51,934 nt of DNA from Candidatus Gastranaerophilales bacterium (GTDB taxonomy: Bacteria; Cyanobacteriota; Vampirovibrionia; Gastranaerophilales; Gastranaerophilaceae). Where the stretch lies: assembly GCA_944327245.1 (NCBI GenBank), contig CALVHD010000013.1, forward strand, positions 1 through 51,934, written 5' to 3'. The translations under genes were made by a program, and so were the position numbers. The notes under the pieces are model-generated. The model made no database searches. It was not told the origin of the DNA and saw nothing but the letters and a program-made list of their open reading frames with translations. How positions within the stretch are numbered: position 1 is the first letter of the stretch; each line of letters begins with the position of its first letter. Positions 17,120-27,971 of the stretch are shown here, piece by piece.

Positions 17120-18292
17120 TTAAATTGATTGTTTTGCTTTTGAAATTGAATTTTTCAGTTCATTGGCTAAATCGCCTCTGCCTGATTGTTCATAAATTTT
17201 TGTAACTGATTCTAAAAATTTCATATTATCTTTTTTAATAGTATTTTTTTGAGTGTAATTAATTTTGTTTGAAGGTCTTTGAATATAAGGACTGTTAAAA
17301 TTGTTATTTACGGCTTTTGGTTTAGGCGGAATTCTAAATGTATCAGAATTATTTTTATATGGAGCTTGAGTAAAATCTTTATTCATTTTAAGAACTTCTT
17401 GATTTTTATATGGATTTTGTGTGCTTTTTTGATATTGATTTAGCGCAATTCCTTTTTTAATCATATCCGTATTAACAGATTTTAATTTATCTTTGTAATT
17501 ATCTTTATATTTATTTTGTAAATATTCCTGATATTTTTGATGAGCCTTTGTAAGCTCTAATTGTGCAGCTTTTAGGGTTTGACTTCTTTGAGAAATATCG
17601 TCTAAATCATCATTATTAGAAAATTGCTTTTGATTATTCAAACCAATTAAAGGTTCGGATTCTTGAGATAATTTTGTTGCAAGACTTTTAATTAAAACAG
17701 CCAATAAAGCAATAACAGAAAGAATAATTAAAACAATTCCGAGACTTCCTTCTTTTAAACTTGTAAATACGGAAGAGCCTAAATGTGCAAAATTAAATGA
17801 ATTATCATTCCAATCTTGTATATCTTCATTATCTAAATCATTATTGCTTGTCGGTTGATATTCATTGATTGGGCGATTAATAACCACGTTTTTTACAGGA
17901 GCTTGTTTTTCTTCTTCTACAAAAGAATCCGTAAAAACAAGTTCTGTGTTTCTTGCATTTTTTCCTTCAACGTATATTCTAACTTTATTTTTGTCTAATT
18001 GTTTTACTACAACATTATCTATATTACTAACATCATCATAGATAGTTCCTGCGCTATCAGCCAAAACGGAATTTTTTAAATCAAAATATATGCTATTGTC
18101 AGCTTCAATTCGTGTTTTATAACGAACAGGCTGAGATGAATTAATATTTAATTCATATTTTTGCGGATTTACTTTTGATTTTGAAATTATTACAGATGAA
18201 ATTACATTTTCTTGTGCTAAAGACGGAGCACAAAATATAATACTTAAAACCAGTGTAATTAAAAAATTAATCTTAAAGGAATATTTTTTCAT
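17120..18292 (-). CDS. Exported AMIN-domain membrane protein
   Basis: The frame is open from a TTG at 18328, but the ATG at 18292 starts a textbook signal peptide (MKKYSFKINF, hydrophobic core, PSLA-QE cleavage near residue 26), so I use it (390 aa). Residues about 30-120 resemble an AMIN domain, the beta-sandwich that anchors amidases and secretins to the cell wall. A membrane helix follows at about 183-205, then a long Asn/Gln/Lys-rich, probably cytoplasmic tail with a helical end. That combination suggests a link between envelope and cytoplasm. No enzymatic domain is visible. Confidence 0.75.
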   Translation of the reverse strand: MKKYSFKINFLITLVLSIIFCAPSLAQENVISSVIISKSKVNPQKYELNINSSQPVRYKTRIEADNSIYFDLKNSVLADSAGTIYDDVSNIDNVVVKQLDKNKVRIYVEGKNARNTELVFTDSFVEEEKQAPVKNVVINRPINEYQPTSNNDLDNEDIQDWNDNSFNFAHLGSSVFTSLKEGSLGIVLIILSVIALLAVLIKSLATKLSQESEPLIGLNNQKQFSNNDDLDDISQRSQTLKAAQLELTKAHQKYQEYLQNKYKDNYKDKLKSVNTDMIKKGIALNQYQKSTQNPYKNQEVLKMNKDFTQAPYKNNSDTFRIPPKPKAVNNNFNSPYIQRPSNKINYTQKNTIKKDNMKFLESVTKIYEQSGRGDLANELKNSISKAKQSI

Positions 18293-18401
18293 TCCCAAAT
18301 ACTCTCCCATAAACTTCAAGTCTTTCAATAATTAAATGATATTAGGTTTATGAAAGTTGGGCATTAATCTTTTGATTGCATTATTGAATAATTTTATAGA
18401 C

Positions 18402-18875
18402 CTAAAGATTTATTTTTTTAATTAAATTAGCCATCTCAATAGCCGCCTTGGCACATTCTGAGCCTTTATTGCCGGCCTTTGTTCCGGCTCTTTCAATAGC
18501 TTGTTCTATTGTATCTGTTGTTAAGACTCCAAACAAAACAGGAGTACCGCTATTCATAGATACTGTGGCAATTCCCTTTGATAATTCAGCACAAACATAA
18601 TCATAGTGTGATGTTGAACCTTTAATTATCGCCCCTAGTGCAACTATAGCATTATATTTTTTAGAATCTGCGGCATATTTTGCGCTTAAAGGAATTTCAA
18701 AAGCCCCCGGAGTCCAAATAACATCAATATTTTCTTCTTTAACATTAAGCCTTTTAAAGGTATCAATTGCACCATCCAATAATTTTGAACCTATAAAATC
18801 ATTAAACCTTGATATTACAATACAAAATCTGTCGTTTTCTTGTGCGTATAAATTGCCTTCAAAAGTATTCACCAT
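18402..18875 (-). CDS. 6,7-dimethyl-8-ribityllumazine synthase
   Basis: This is the penultimate step of riboflavin synthesis, joining 5-amino-6-ribitylamino-uracil with dihydroxybutanone phosphate, usually as a large icosahedral or pentameric assembly. It has 157 aa, the normal size. Motifs: SRFND near the N terminus, TPGAFEIP, the [16 protein letters not shown] loop with catalytic His, and [24 protein letters not shown] precedes the ATG. It stands alone here without ribD, ribE or ribA, and no FMN riboswitch is visible upstream. Confidence 0.97.
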   Translation of the reverse strand: MVNTFEGNLYAQENDRFCIVISRFNDFIGSKLLDGAIDTFKRLNVKEENIDVIWTPGAFEIPLSAKYAADSKKYNAIVALGAIIKGSTSHYDYVCAELSKGIATVSMNSGTPVLFGVLTTDTIEQAIERAGTKAGNKGSECAKAAIEMANLIKKINL

Positions 18876-19008
18876 GATATCTCTCCTTATGCTATCATAT
18901 TAACACAAAGAAAGAAAAATATAAGGGATATTTTTTGGTGGTAAATTTATCATACAAAGAGTTGAATTTCTAAATTTTTTTTAGCAACTTTTCTTGAATT
19001 GATATAAT

Positions 19009-19014
19009 TATAAT
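19009..19014 (+). promoter_or_regulatory. Probable -10 box of atpDC
   Basis: TATAAT is one of two overlapping matches (the other at 19003-19008) about 30 bases before the atpD start. No good -35 is seen. The 165-base gap upstream of atpD otherwise shows nothing I can name. Confidence 0.4.
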
Positions 19015-19025
19015 ATATGGAATAA

Positions 19026-20450
<1,425 letters not shown>

Positions 20451-20455
20451 ATTTT

Positions 20456-20863
20456 ATGAAAGATAAAATTCATTTAAAGGTTATAACCCATGAAAATATT
20501 GTCTATGAAGATGATATTGATGAGTTGTATGTACAAGCAACAGACGGACGTTTGGGAATTTTAAAAAACCATATTCCCGTTATATGTTCGCTTGCAATCG
20601 GTGTTACTAAAGTTATTAAAGAAAAAACACCAAGCTGTATAGCAACTATGGGTGGAGTTTTGCAATTTGCGAACAACAAAGCAACAATTTTAACCGACAT
20701 TGCGGAATTGGATTGTGATATTGATATAGTAAGAGCTCAACACGCAAGACAAAGAGCTGAAGCTCGCTTAAAAGCACATGACGAAACAATCGACATAACA
20801 AGAGCACAATTTGCACTTGCAAAAGCAATAGCAAGAATTTCAGCCAGAGATAAAAAATATTAA
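20456..20863 (+). CDS. ATP synthase F1 epsilon subunit
   Basis: This is the small rotor subunit that couples gamma to the c-ring and restrains ATP hydrolysis. It has 135 aa: an N-terminal beta-sandwich (IHLKVITHENIVYEDDIDEL, GRLGILKNHIPV) and a C-terminal helical hairpin (RAQHARQRAEARLKA). It starts six bases after the atpD stop, so the two genes are co-translated. It runs tail-to-tail into the methyltransferase gene with one base between the stops. Confidence 0.96.
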   Translation: MKDKIHLKVITHENIVYEDDIDELYVQATDGRLGILKNHIPVICSLAIGVTKVIKEKTPSCIATMGGVLQFANNKATILTDIAELDCDIDIVRAQHARQRAEARLKAHDETIDITRAQFALAKAIARISARDKKY

Positions 20864-20864
20864 T

Positions 20865-21731
20865 TTATTTTATTGCTTTAATTAAAGCTGTATCCGAACT
20901 CACTCTTATTTCTCTTTTTGAAAGAGTGAGTTTAATTTCTTCAATATAATTATTGACTTTTTTTTCTTCAAAATATTCCATAAACCTTTCTTTCATGGTT
21001 TTTTGGTCAGGAGCAGGAGGAGTTATAAACCAGTTTTCAATAGTTTCTATTGTTGGGGAATATTTTGAAACAACTTTTTGAACATTTACTTCAACATTGC
21101 TAAACCCTGCCTGCTGCATATTAAAATCTAAACTTTCGGCACTGAAATTAACCAACGGATCATTCGGATTAGACATAAATTCCATTTCCGCTTTTTTAAA
21201 ATCAAAATAATCAGATACTTCATCCGGAATTAATAATTGATAATATTTAGTATTTTGAGAAATAATCGGCTCAAAAGCACAATACATTCCTTGAGGTTTT
21301 AAAATTCTATATAATTCATTAAATGCTTGCTGTTTATCTAAAACATGAACTAAAACCGAGCGAGTTAAAGCTCTGTCAAGATAATCATTTTCAAGTTTAA
21401 TATCACACACATCACTTTTTAAAAATTTTACATTGCTTCTGATTTCTGATTTTTTCAAAATATTTTGACATTCATCAAGACAATCTTGAAATTTATCCGA
21501 AAAAATAAGCTCAACCTTGTCTTCAAATCTTTCTAATACTCCAAAACCTAAAAGCCCTGAACCACAACCAAAATCGGCTATTTTTTGATTTTCATTCAAA
21601 TCTGCCATATCAAGAACAATATTTCTAATATTCATTAGCCAATTTAAAGTTTGTTGAATTTGAACATCATTCATATATGAAAACCTTGTTTTCTTAAGCC
21701 AAGTTGACCAATTCTTACATATATCGCTCAT
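20865..21731 (-). CDS. SAM-dependent methyltransferase
   Basis: This 288-aa class I (Rossmann-like) methyltransferase has motif I at IADFGCGSGLLGFGV, the acidic motif II at FSDK, motif III around SDVCD, and the LYRILKPQGMY helix-turn of the methyltransferase-11 type. This fold covers small-molecule and lipid methylation and the substrate cannot be read. The C-terminal 90 residues have no match I recognise. It stands alone between atpC (convergent) and the diguanylate cyclase (divergent). Confidence 0.85.
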   Translation of the reverse strand: MSDICKNWSTWLKKTRFSYMNDVQIQQTLNWLMNIRNIVLDMADLNENQKIADFGCGSGLLGFGVLERFEDKVELIFSDKFQDCLDECQNILKKSEIRSNVKFLKSDVCDIKLENDYLDRALTRSVLVHVLDKQQAFNELYRILKPQGMYCAFEPIISQNTKYYQLLIPDEVSDYFDFKKAEMEFMSNPNDPLVNFSAESLDFNMQQAGFSNVEVNVQKVVSKYSPTIETIENWFITPPAPDQKTMKERFMEYFEEKKVNNYIEEIKLTLSKREIRVSSDTALIKAIK

Positions 21732-21827
21732 TTTTCCCCCAAAAGTTGTATTTAATATTTTGATAAGTGATTTTTATATGTTAAACATTTATAATTAATT
21801 GTAGTCAGTATATTTTAAGATTTTATT

Positions 21828-23492
21828 ATGTCATTTGAAAATTCTTTATCTATTGAAAACAATATAAAATATCTTAGCATGATGTTTGAAATTAGTACAA
21901 TTGCCAATCAATCAGATGACGTTTATGAACTGTTATCTAAATTAAAAGATTATTGCACTAAATTAATAAATGCCGATGATATTACTTTCTATCTTTTAGA
22001 AGATCAACACTACAAGTGTATCTGCGCAAAAGAAAAAACAAGAAATAATGAATTTTTTGAATGTGAAGAAGGAAATTCACCTTTTTGGGATGCCGTAAAC
22101 AAAGCAAAATTAACCGCTATGAAAGATAGCGCAGGCGCTCCGTTATTTAAATCATTTTTAGAAAATAATAATATCGCTTCGCTTGACCCCAGTCATGTCA
22201 GAGTATTCTTCAATAACCAAGTACCAATTTGTTTTTGTTTTATAAAAGAAAATCAAGAAAAACCTATTGAAATAGATACATTTAATAATTTAGACGCAAT
22301 TTTTACATATATAGAACCTATTATAGCTAAATTTCATAAAAAAATTAAAAAAGATGAAGAATTAGCACAATTACAAAAGTCTTTGCATAATATTTCAATT
22401 CTTTATAATATTTCACAAGCCGTTAATTTCATTGATGACTTAAAAAGACTTTTACAGGTTATCATCCAAAAAGCACTTGTCACTCTTGACGCCGAAAAAG
22501 GGTCATTAATGCTTTATGATTATTCAATTAATGCCCTGCAAGTTAGAATTGTTTCAGGTCTGCAAGATAAAAAGCTTGAAGATGCAATTAACAATGGCGC
22601 TGTTCATTGCGCTAAAATAGGCATTGGCGAAGGTATTGCAGGAACAGTATTTTTAGAACGTAAACCCATTATAACAAACCTTGGCTCTGCCGACCCTCGT
22701 TTTATAGTAAAAGAAGTTTTGTCTAATACAAAATCACTTTTATGTGTTCCTTTAATTGCAAAAGGCGAAGTAATCGGCGTAATTAACATTACAAACAAAA
22801 AACACAATAAATTATTTAACCAAAAAGACCTTGAATTTATTACATCTTTAGCTAATCAAGCAGCCATTGCAATTGATAATGCTAAATTATATGAACTTGC
22901 AACAAAAGACGGTATGACAAAGCTATATATCTATCGTCATTTCTATACATTATTAGAAAATGAAATCAGACGCTGTTCAAGATATAAAAGAAACATGTCT
23001 TTATTGATGATGGATATTGATAATTTTAAAAGAATTAACGATACTTATGGACACTTAACAGGTGATACAATCTTAAAAAGACTTGCTGCTGTTTTACAAG
23101 AAACAGTAAGAAAAATTGATATTCCTGCAAGATACGGCGGAGAAGAATTTGTTGTAATTCTACCTGAAACAGATAAGAAAGATGCTTGTGTTATAGCAGA
23201 AAGAATCAGAAAGAACATATCTAAAATCGTTGTGAAAGTTAATGAAACGGAAAATTTATCTCCAACGGTTTCTATGGGTGTTGCGCAATATACAACAGAC
23301 GGTCAAGACCCTAAAACACTAATCAATGCTGCTGATACTGCCTTATACTATTCAAAACATAACGGCAAAAATATGGTTTCAACATTTGAAAAAGACGGCT
23401 GCAAAAAAGTTGAACAGCTAAATGTTGATTTAGACAACGAAGAACTTTTAAGCAATCAAATTGATCAGGTTAATTTAGATAATTTAGAATAA
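21828..23492 (+). CDS. GAF-domain diguanylate cyclase
   Basis: This enzyme makes cyclic di-GMP from two GTP. Residues about 1-170 form a degenerate GAF-like sensor. A short helical linker leads to a clear GAF domain at about 190-355 (LDAEKGSLMLYD, GIGEGIAGTVFLERKPII). A GGDEF domain at about 358-525 has the catalytic GGEEF at 437-441. The inhibitory I-site RxxD (Arg428 to Asp431) sits five residues before it, so product feedback is expected. No membrane helix is present, so this is a cytoplasmic sensor. A hairpin terminator follows the gene. Confidence 0.95.
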   Translation: MSFENSLSIENNIKYLSMMFEISTIANQSDDVYELLSKLKDYCTKLINADDITFYLLEDQHYKCICAKEKTRNNEFFECEEGNSPFWDAVNKAKLTAMKDSAGAPLFKSFLENNNIASLDPSHVRVFFNNQVPICFCFIKENQEKPIEIDTFNNLDAIFTYIEPIIAKFHKKIKKDEELAQLQKSLHNISILYNISQAVNFIDDLKRLLQVIIQKALVTLDAEKGSLMLYDYSINALQVRIVSGLQDKKLEDAINNGAVHCAKIGIGEGIAGTVFLERKPIITNLGSADPRFIVKEVLSNTKSLLCVPLIAKGEVIGVINITNKKHNKLFNQKDLEFITSLANQAAIAIDNAKLYELATKDGMTKLYIYRHFYTLLENEIRRCSRYKRNMSLLMMDIDNFKRINDTYGHLTGDTILKRLAAVLQETVRKIDIPARYGGEEFVVILPETDKKDACVIAERIRKNISKIVVKVNETENLSPTVSMGVAQYTTDGQDPKTLINAADTALYYSKHNGKNMVSTFEKDGCKKVEQLNVDLDNEELLSNQIDQVNLDNLE

Positions 23493-23504
23493 AATAAATT
23501 TAAA

Positions 23505-23522
23505 AAGGGGCTTTCGCCCCTT
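23505..23522. terminator. Bidirectional hairpin terminator
   Basis: AAGGGGC-TTTC-GCCCCTT forms a seven-base-pair stem with a four-base loop between convergent genes. The minus-strand reading is followed by TTTTTAAATTT and the plus-strand reading by TATTTG, so it terminates best for the GH77 gene and acceptably for the cyclase gene. Confidence 0.88.
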
Positions 23523-23527
23523 ATTTG

Positions 23528-25480
23528 TTATTCTTTTTCTTTTAAAACTCCCGCCCAATGATTTAATTCATTAATCAACGGTTGAATTTCGTTTCTCTTA
23601 TTATAATTTACCCTGCCGTTTTGAATATCGTCATTAACTTTTGCATTAACAGACATTGAAATAATTTCAGGCATGTTCAGTGCAAAATCCTGATGAGATA
23701 AAGAATTATAATATGTATCTTCATAATTTGGATTTAATCTTAAAGTCCAATTTTGATTACCGACAGTTCCGGGTCTGTTATATTGTTGATTAATTCCAAA
23801 GAAATCCATAAATGATATTTGAATATTTTTCGTAGAACGCAATAAATCCGCAAATTTTGCTTTTACATATTCTTTTGGATTTGATTGGATTTTAGTTTGG
23901 AATTGATATCTTTCATGCCCTTGGTAATTAGCAGGATATAATGAATGAGCAAGATAACTTGCTTGCCAAGGTTCTCTTGAAGTTAAAGAACGATCATGTA
24001 TCATTTGCTGAACAGGCGGATTATCATGACATCCGATATACGCCCAATTATCTTTTGGAGCTTCAGTTGCCTTATTCCACATCATGCCTGAAATGCCGTT
24101 TAAATGTTCTTGATTTCTAAACACATTTTGGAATACGCCTGTTTTATCCCATCCTAAATCTTCCCAAACAACTTCTTTTGGATTAATTCCATGTTCATTC
24201 ATGGTAGGTAAAACAATTCTATTTAAAACTTTTTGAAAATTATGATTTCTGTCAAGACCAAGCTGGGAAATATGACCGGAGTGCAGTCTTTCTCTTATAG
24301 GATATTTAATCAAATTTCCATGTTCATCATATTTTTGCGCATATTGAACAGTATCTTCTTTATATAAATAAGGATTAACAAGTCCTATTGCATGATCTAT
24401 TCTAATATTGCTTGAATCAGACAATGCTTTTTCAAGCTTAGCTTTTAAATAAAGTCCGGATGGACCTAAAGAACCATCATAATTAAATAATTTATCAGGA
24501 TCTAATACGGAAATTCCCCATAGCTGAGGCGAATTGAAAGGTCCTCCGTCATCGCAGCCAAGTTTATAATCTTTCAAGAAAACATCTTCATTGGCTAAAT
24601 CATCAAAAGACGAACCGCCGACCAATAAATCCCCAATATAAGAAATATCTCTGGTTTGTGCGTCTGCTTTTGCTTGTTTATCAACAAGGAATTGAGAAAA
24701 TTTATAAACATTTGAATTATTATCTTCATTTAATATTTGATAATAACGATTTTTGGCATTTTCATCACCTTGTTTTGCTTTTTTTAAAAGCTCTCTGTCT
24801 TCTTGGCTCCAATTCGGATAATAATCTGTTCCATAATTTTTAGCTATAGAGTCAAGAACCGCATAATCATTGAGCCAAAAAGAGTTATCCTGTTGAAATC
24901 TTTGATATTCTTCATTCAATTTTAGGGCATTATCATCACCATTATTTAATTTTTCTTGAAAATTTCCCCAAGCAATAGCCAAAAGCGTATCTGAAACAGC
25001 GCTTGCTTCATCAAAATCAGAGAAAGTATAATTTTCATTCGGAATTTCAATATCTGAAACTTCGCTATCTATTTCTTCATCAGACAAAATTGAAGCATAC
25101 TCAGGTGATTTTAACTGAGCCAAATCAATGAATAAAGGGTTTTTAGCAAAAACAGAAGAAGTATATGGAGATGTATCTTTTCTGTTTAATTTGCCGTTTG
25201 GTCCCAATTGAACACTATTAAATCCATGCATTTTAATAAAATCCATAAATTCATTCTGCCCATAAGGACTTCCAATTTTTTGATCTTCTCCTGAATTTAA
25301 TTTAGCAGGAAAACTTGAACCATGAATAATTAAAGCACGATTTTGTATGCCAAGATAATCTAAGGCTTTATTTATTGACTCACTGTATGGCTTTTTTTCA
25401 TCTTCCCTAAGTTTACGATTAAAAGTAAGACCTCGACTCGAATTACTTTTAGTAAACCCAACAACACTATTTATTCTCAT
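23528..25480 (-). CDS. 4-alpha-glucanotransferase, GH77 (amylomaltase)
   Basis: This enzyme transfers alpha-1,4-glucan segments in maltodextrin and glycogen metabolism. The GH77 triad is present: nucleophile Asp362 in RIDHAIGL, acid/base Glu440 in VVWEDLG and Asp486 in CHDNPPV. The QLGPNGKLNRKDTSPY, NPLFIDL and NQNWTLRL blocks are also typical. At 650 aa it is longer than the usual 500. The first 25 residues are an extra Asn/Ser/Arg leader (VVGFTKSNSSRGLTFNRK), and the region at about 130-260 is expanded. No other glycogen gene is nearby. Confidence 0.92.
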   Translation of the reverse strand: MRINSVVGFTKSNSSRGLTFNRKLREDEKKPYSESINKALDYLGIQNRALIIHGSSFPAKLNSGEDQKIGSPYGQNEFMDFIKMHGFNSVQLGPNGKLNRKDTSPYTSSVFAKNPLFIDLAQLKSPEYASILSDEEIDSEVSDIEIPNENYTFSDFDEASAVSDTLLAIAWGNFQEKLNNGDDNALKLNEEYQRFQQDNSFWLNDYAVLDSIAKNYGTDYYPNWSQEDRELLKKAKQGDENAKNRYYQILNEDNNSNVYKFSQFLVDKQAKADAQTRDISYIGDLLVGGSSFDDLANEDVFLKDYKLGCDDGGPFNSPQLWGISVLDPDKLFNYDGSLGPSGLYLKAKLEKALSDSSNIRIDHAIGLVNPYLYKEDTVQYAQKYDEHGNLIKYPIRERLHSGHISQLGLDRNHNFQKVLNRIVLPTMNEHGINPKEVVWEDLGWDKTGVFQNVFRNQEHLNGISGMMWNKATEAPKDNWAYIGCHDNPPVQQMIHDRSLTSREPWQASYLAHSLYPANYQGHERYQFQTKIQSNPKEYVKAKFADLLRSTKNIQISFMDFFGINQQYNRPGTVGNQNWTLRLNPNYEDTYYNSLSHQDFALNMPEIISMSVNAKVNDDIQNGRVNYNKRNEIQPLINELNHWAGVLKEKE

Positions 25481-25525
25481 GACCTTATTTTCACAAAAAT
25501 AATTTCAAATTGCAAGTATTTATTT

Positions 25526-25554
25526 TTGTAAAATCTTTTTTTCTTTGCTAAAAT
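25526..25554 (+). promoter_or_regulatory. Promoter of nadK operon
   Basis: TTGTAA at 25526-25531 and TAAAAT at 25549-25554 are separated by exactly 17 bases. Transcription would begin about at the ATG at 25561, and no ribosome site lies in between, so a leaderless message is likely. Confidence 0.55.
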
Positions 25555-25560
25555 ATAGCC

Positions 25561-26358
25561 ATGCAAAAAATATTTGAAAAAATAGGAATAATATACAATT
25601 CAGATATCATTGAAGCTAAAAATTTAGCAAAAAATATCAACAAAAAAATAAACAATTCCATAGTTTTTTCACATGACAATTTAAAAGATGATATTAACTT
25701 AGCAATAGCAATAGGTGGCGATGGTACATTTTTAAAATGTGCAAGACATTATTCAAACAAAAACATCCCTCTTTTGGGGTTTAATGTAGGTAGATTGGGA
25801 TATTTAGCCCAAGCAAAACCTGATGAAATTGATTTTGTTATAGAAAAATTAAAAAACAACGATTTTACAATTGAAAATCGTCTTATGTTAAAAACAAATG
25901 ATAAAATTGCTCTAAACGATATTGTCATAAAAGGAATTAATTGCGCAAGAACAGCAACCCTAGACCTTTATATAAACAATAAAAAACTATGTTCTTACGT
26001 TTCTGACGGGTTAATAATTTCTACTCCTACAGGCTCAACCGCATATTCATTATCGGCAGGCGGTCCGATTGTAAATCCTTCAATAGACTGTTTCTTAATA
26101 ATTCCAATATGCGCCCACACTCTTAATATGCGCCCTATTATTGTTCCTTCGAATGAAAAAATAACCGTAAAAATACACGAAAATGAAGAAAAATTAAATG
26201 TATTTTGTGACGGTCAGGTTGATTTTGTGGTAGAAAATGAAATCACAATAGAAAAAAATGAAAATTACGCTAAGCTTTTAATTTTAAATCAACAAAAAGA
26301 CAGATTTTATGATATTTTAAAAGAAAAACTTCACTGGTCACTATCACCCGAAAAGTAG
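25561..26358 (+). CDS. NAD kinase
   Basis: This enzyme phosphorylates NAD to NADP and supplies the cell's NADPH pool. It has 265 aa. The GGDGTFLK motif is at residues 52-59, followed by LGFNVGRLGYL and the long SDGLIISTPTGSTAYSLSAGGP signature of the family. It is the first gene of a close plus-strand series, with recN four bases downstream, an arrangement found in many bacteria. No Shine-Dalgarno is present. Confidence 0.96.
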   Translation: MQKIFEKIGIIYNSDIIEAKNLAKNINKKINNSIVFSHDNLKDDINLAIAIGGDGTFLKCARHYSNKNIPLLGFNVGRLGYLAQAKPDEIDFVIEKLKNNDFTIENRLMLKTNDKIALNDIVIKGINCARTATLDLYINNKKLCSYVSDGLIISTPTGSTAYSLSAGGPIVNPSIDCFLIIPICAHTLNMRPIIVPSNEKITVKIHENEEKLNVFCDGQVDFVVENEITIEKNENYAKLLILNQQKDRFYDILKEKLHWSLSPEK

Positions 26359-26362
26359 AAAA

Positions 26363-27958
26363 ATGTTAAAAACTTTATTTATTAAAAATTTTATATTAAT
26401 AAAAGAAATTCGCCTTGATTTTACTTATGGTTTTAATGTTCTATGCGGTGAAACAGGCGCCGGTAAAAGTATTATTATAAAAGCTCTTGATGGCGTCTTA
26501 GGGGCAAAAATTTCAAAAGAAAATGCTTATGAAAAAGATAAACCGATTATAATTGAAGCTGTTTTTGAAAAAAACAATGAAGAAATAACAATCTCAAGAG
26601 AAATTTCATCTTCATCAAAATTTCGCCTAAATGGAATTTTATCATCCTTAGATGAAATTAAAGATTTAAGAGAAACCTTAGTTGATATTCATTCTCAACA
26701 TCAAACATATTCATACATGGCTCAAAAACACCATATTCATCTTTTGGATGATTATATTATCAAAAAGAGTCCCGAATATTTTGAACTTTTAAAAAATTAC
26801 AAAGAAAATTATCTTGAATTTAGAGAAGTTGAAAAAAAGCTAAACAATTTAAAAGAAAATTATCTAAATAATGAAAAAGAAATTGAATTTTTGCGCTTTC
26901 AATTAAAAGAACTTGATGACGCAGCTATTAAAGAAAATGAAGAAGAAGAATTAAAAAATGAGCTTGATATTTTATCTAATGTTCAAGAATTAAAAGAAGG
27001 TTCTTATTCGTCTTATTACGCTTTATATGGAGATAATCAAAGTATAGTTGAAGCATTAGGCAAAATTAAATATACAATTTCCTCTTTAGCTGAATTAGAT
27101 AAAAATCTTAAAGATGTTGAATCAAATCTTTTTGATGCATTTGAAAATTTAAAAGACAGTGCAAATTATTTAAGAGATTATTCGTCTAATCTTGAATTAA
27201 ATCCAATAAGATTAGATGAATTAAACGAAAGAATTTCTCTAATTCAAAAATTAAAAAGAAAATACGGAGCTGACCTTGATTTTGAAAGAAACAATATTCA
27301 AAAAAAATTAAATGAATTAACTTCAGGAGATAATAACCTTGAAGATTTAGAAGAAAATTATAATACACTGCAAAACACAATTAATCTTTTGGCTTCAAAA
27401 ATGGATGAATACAGAAAAAATAATGCCAAAGAACTTTCAGGATTAATTGAAGAAAAATTGAAAACTCTTGAACTGAAAGAAGCAAAATTTGAAATTTTAG
27501 TTAAAGAAATCCAAAATAACGAATTTGGAGCAAATTATGTTGAATTTTTAATTTCGACAAATAAAAATCAAACTCCGATGCCGTTAGTTAAAGTTGCTTC
27601 AGGTGGTGAAATTTCAAGAGTTATGCTTGCTCTAAAAACAATTTTTGCAAATATAGATAATATTTCAACTGTTGTTTTTGATGAAATAGATACAGGTATT
27701 TCAGGAGTTACATCAAGCGCCGTAGCTCAATCTATATTAGAACTGGCTAAAACCACTCAAATTATCTGCATAACTCATCAGCCTATTATCTGCGCTAAGG
27801 CCGATAATTTTATCTGGATAGTTAAAACTCATCAGGATAATACAAATATTAAAATTGAAATTTTAAATAACGAAAAAAGATTAAAAGCACTGGCGCAGCT
27901 GGCAGGTGGCGAAGTAAGCGAAAAAACAATAGAATTTGCCAAAACCCTAATAAAATAG
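26363..27958 (+). CDS. DNA repair protein RecN
   Basis: This SMC-like ATPase acts in double-strand break repair. It has 531 aa with the Walker A GETGAGKS near residue 31, a central coiled coil rich in Glu/Lys, the SGGEISRVMLALK signature and the FDEIDTGISG Walker B. The DIHSQHQ motif after the first lobe is diagnostic for RecN. It follows nadK by four bases. I see no SOS-like operator upstream of the operon. Confidence 0.96.
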   Translation: MLKTLFIKNFILIKEIRLDFTYGFNVLCGETGAGKSIIIKALDGVLGAKISKENAYEKDKPIIIEAVFEKNNEEITISREISSSSKFRLNGILSSLDEIKDLRETLVDIHSQHQTYSYMAQKHHIHLLDDYIIKKSPEYFELLKNYKENYLEFREVEKKLNNLKENYLNNEKEIEFLRFQLKELDDAAIKENEEEELKNELDILSNVQELKEGSYSSYYALYGDNQSIVEALGKIKYTISSLAELDKNLKDVESNLFDAFENLKDSANYLRDYSSNLELNPIRLDELNERISLIQKLKRKYGADLDFERNNIQKKLNELTSGDNNLEDLEENYNTLQNTINLLASKMDEYRKNNAKELSGLIEEKLKTLELKEAKFEILVKEIQNNEFGANYVEFLISTNKNQTPMPLVKVASGGEISRVMLALKTIFANIDNISTVVFDEIDTGISGVTSSAVAQSILELAKTTQIICITHQPIICAKADNFIWIVKTHQDNTNIKIEILNNEKRLKALAQLAGGEVSEKTIEFAKTLIK

Positions 27959-27971
27959 TTATAATCAAAAT

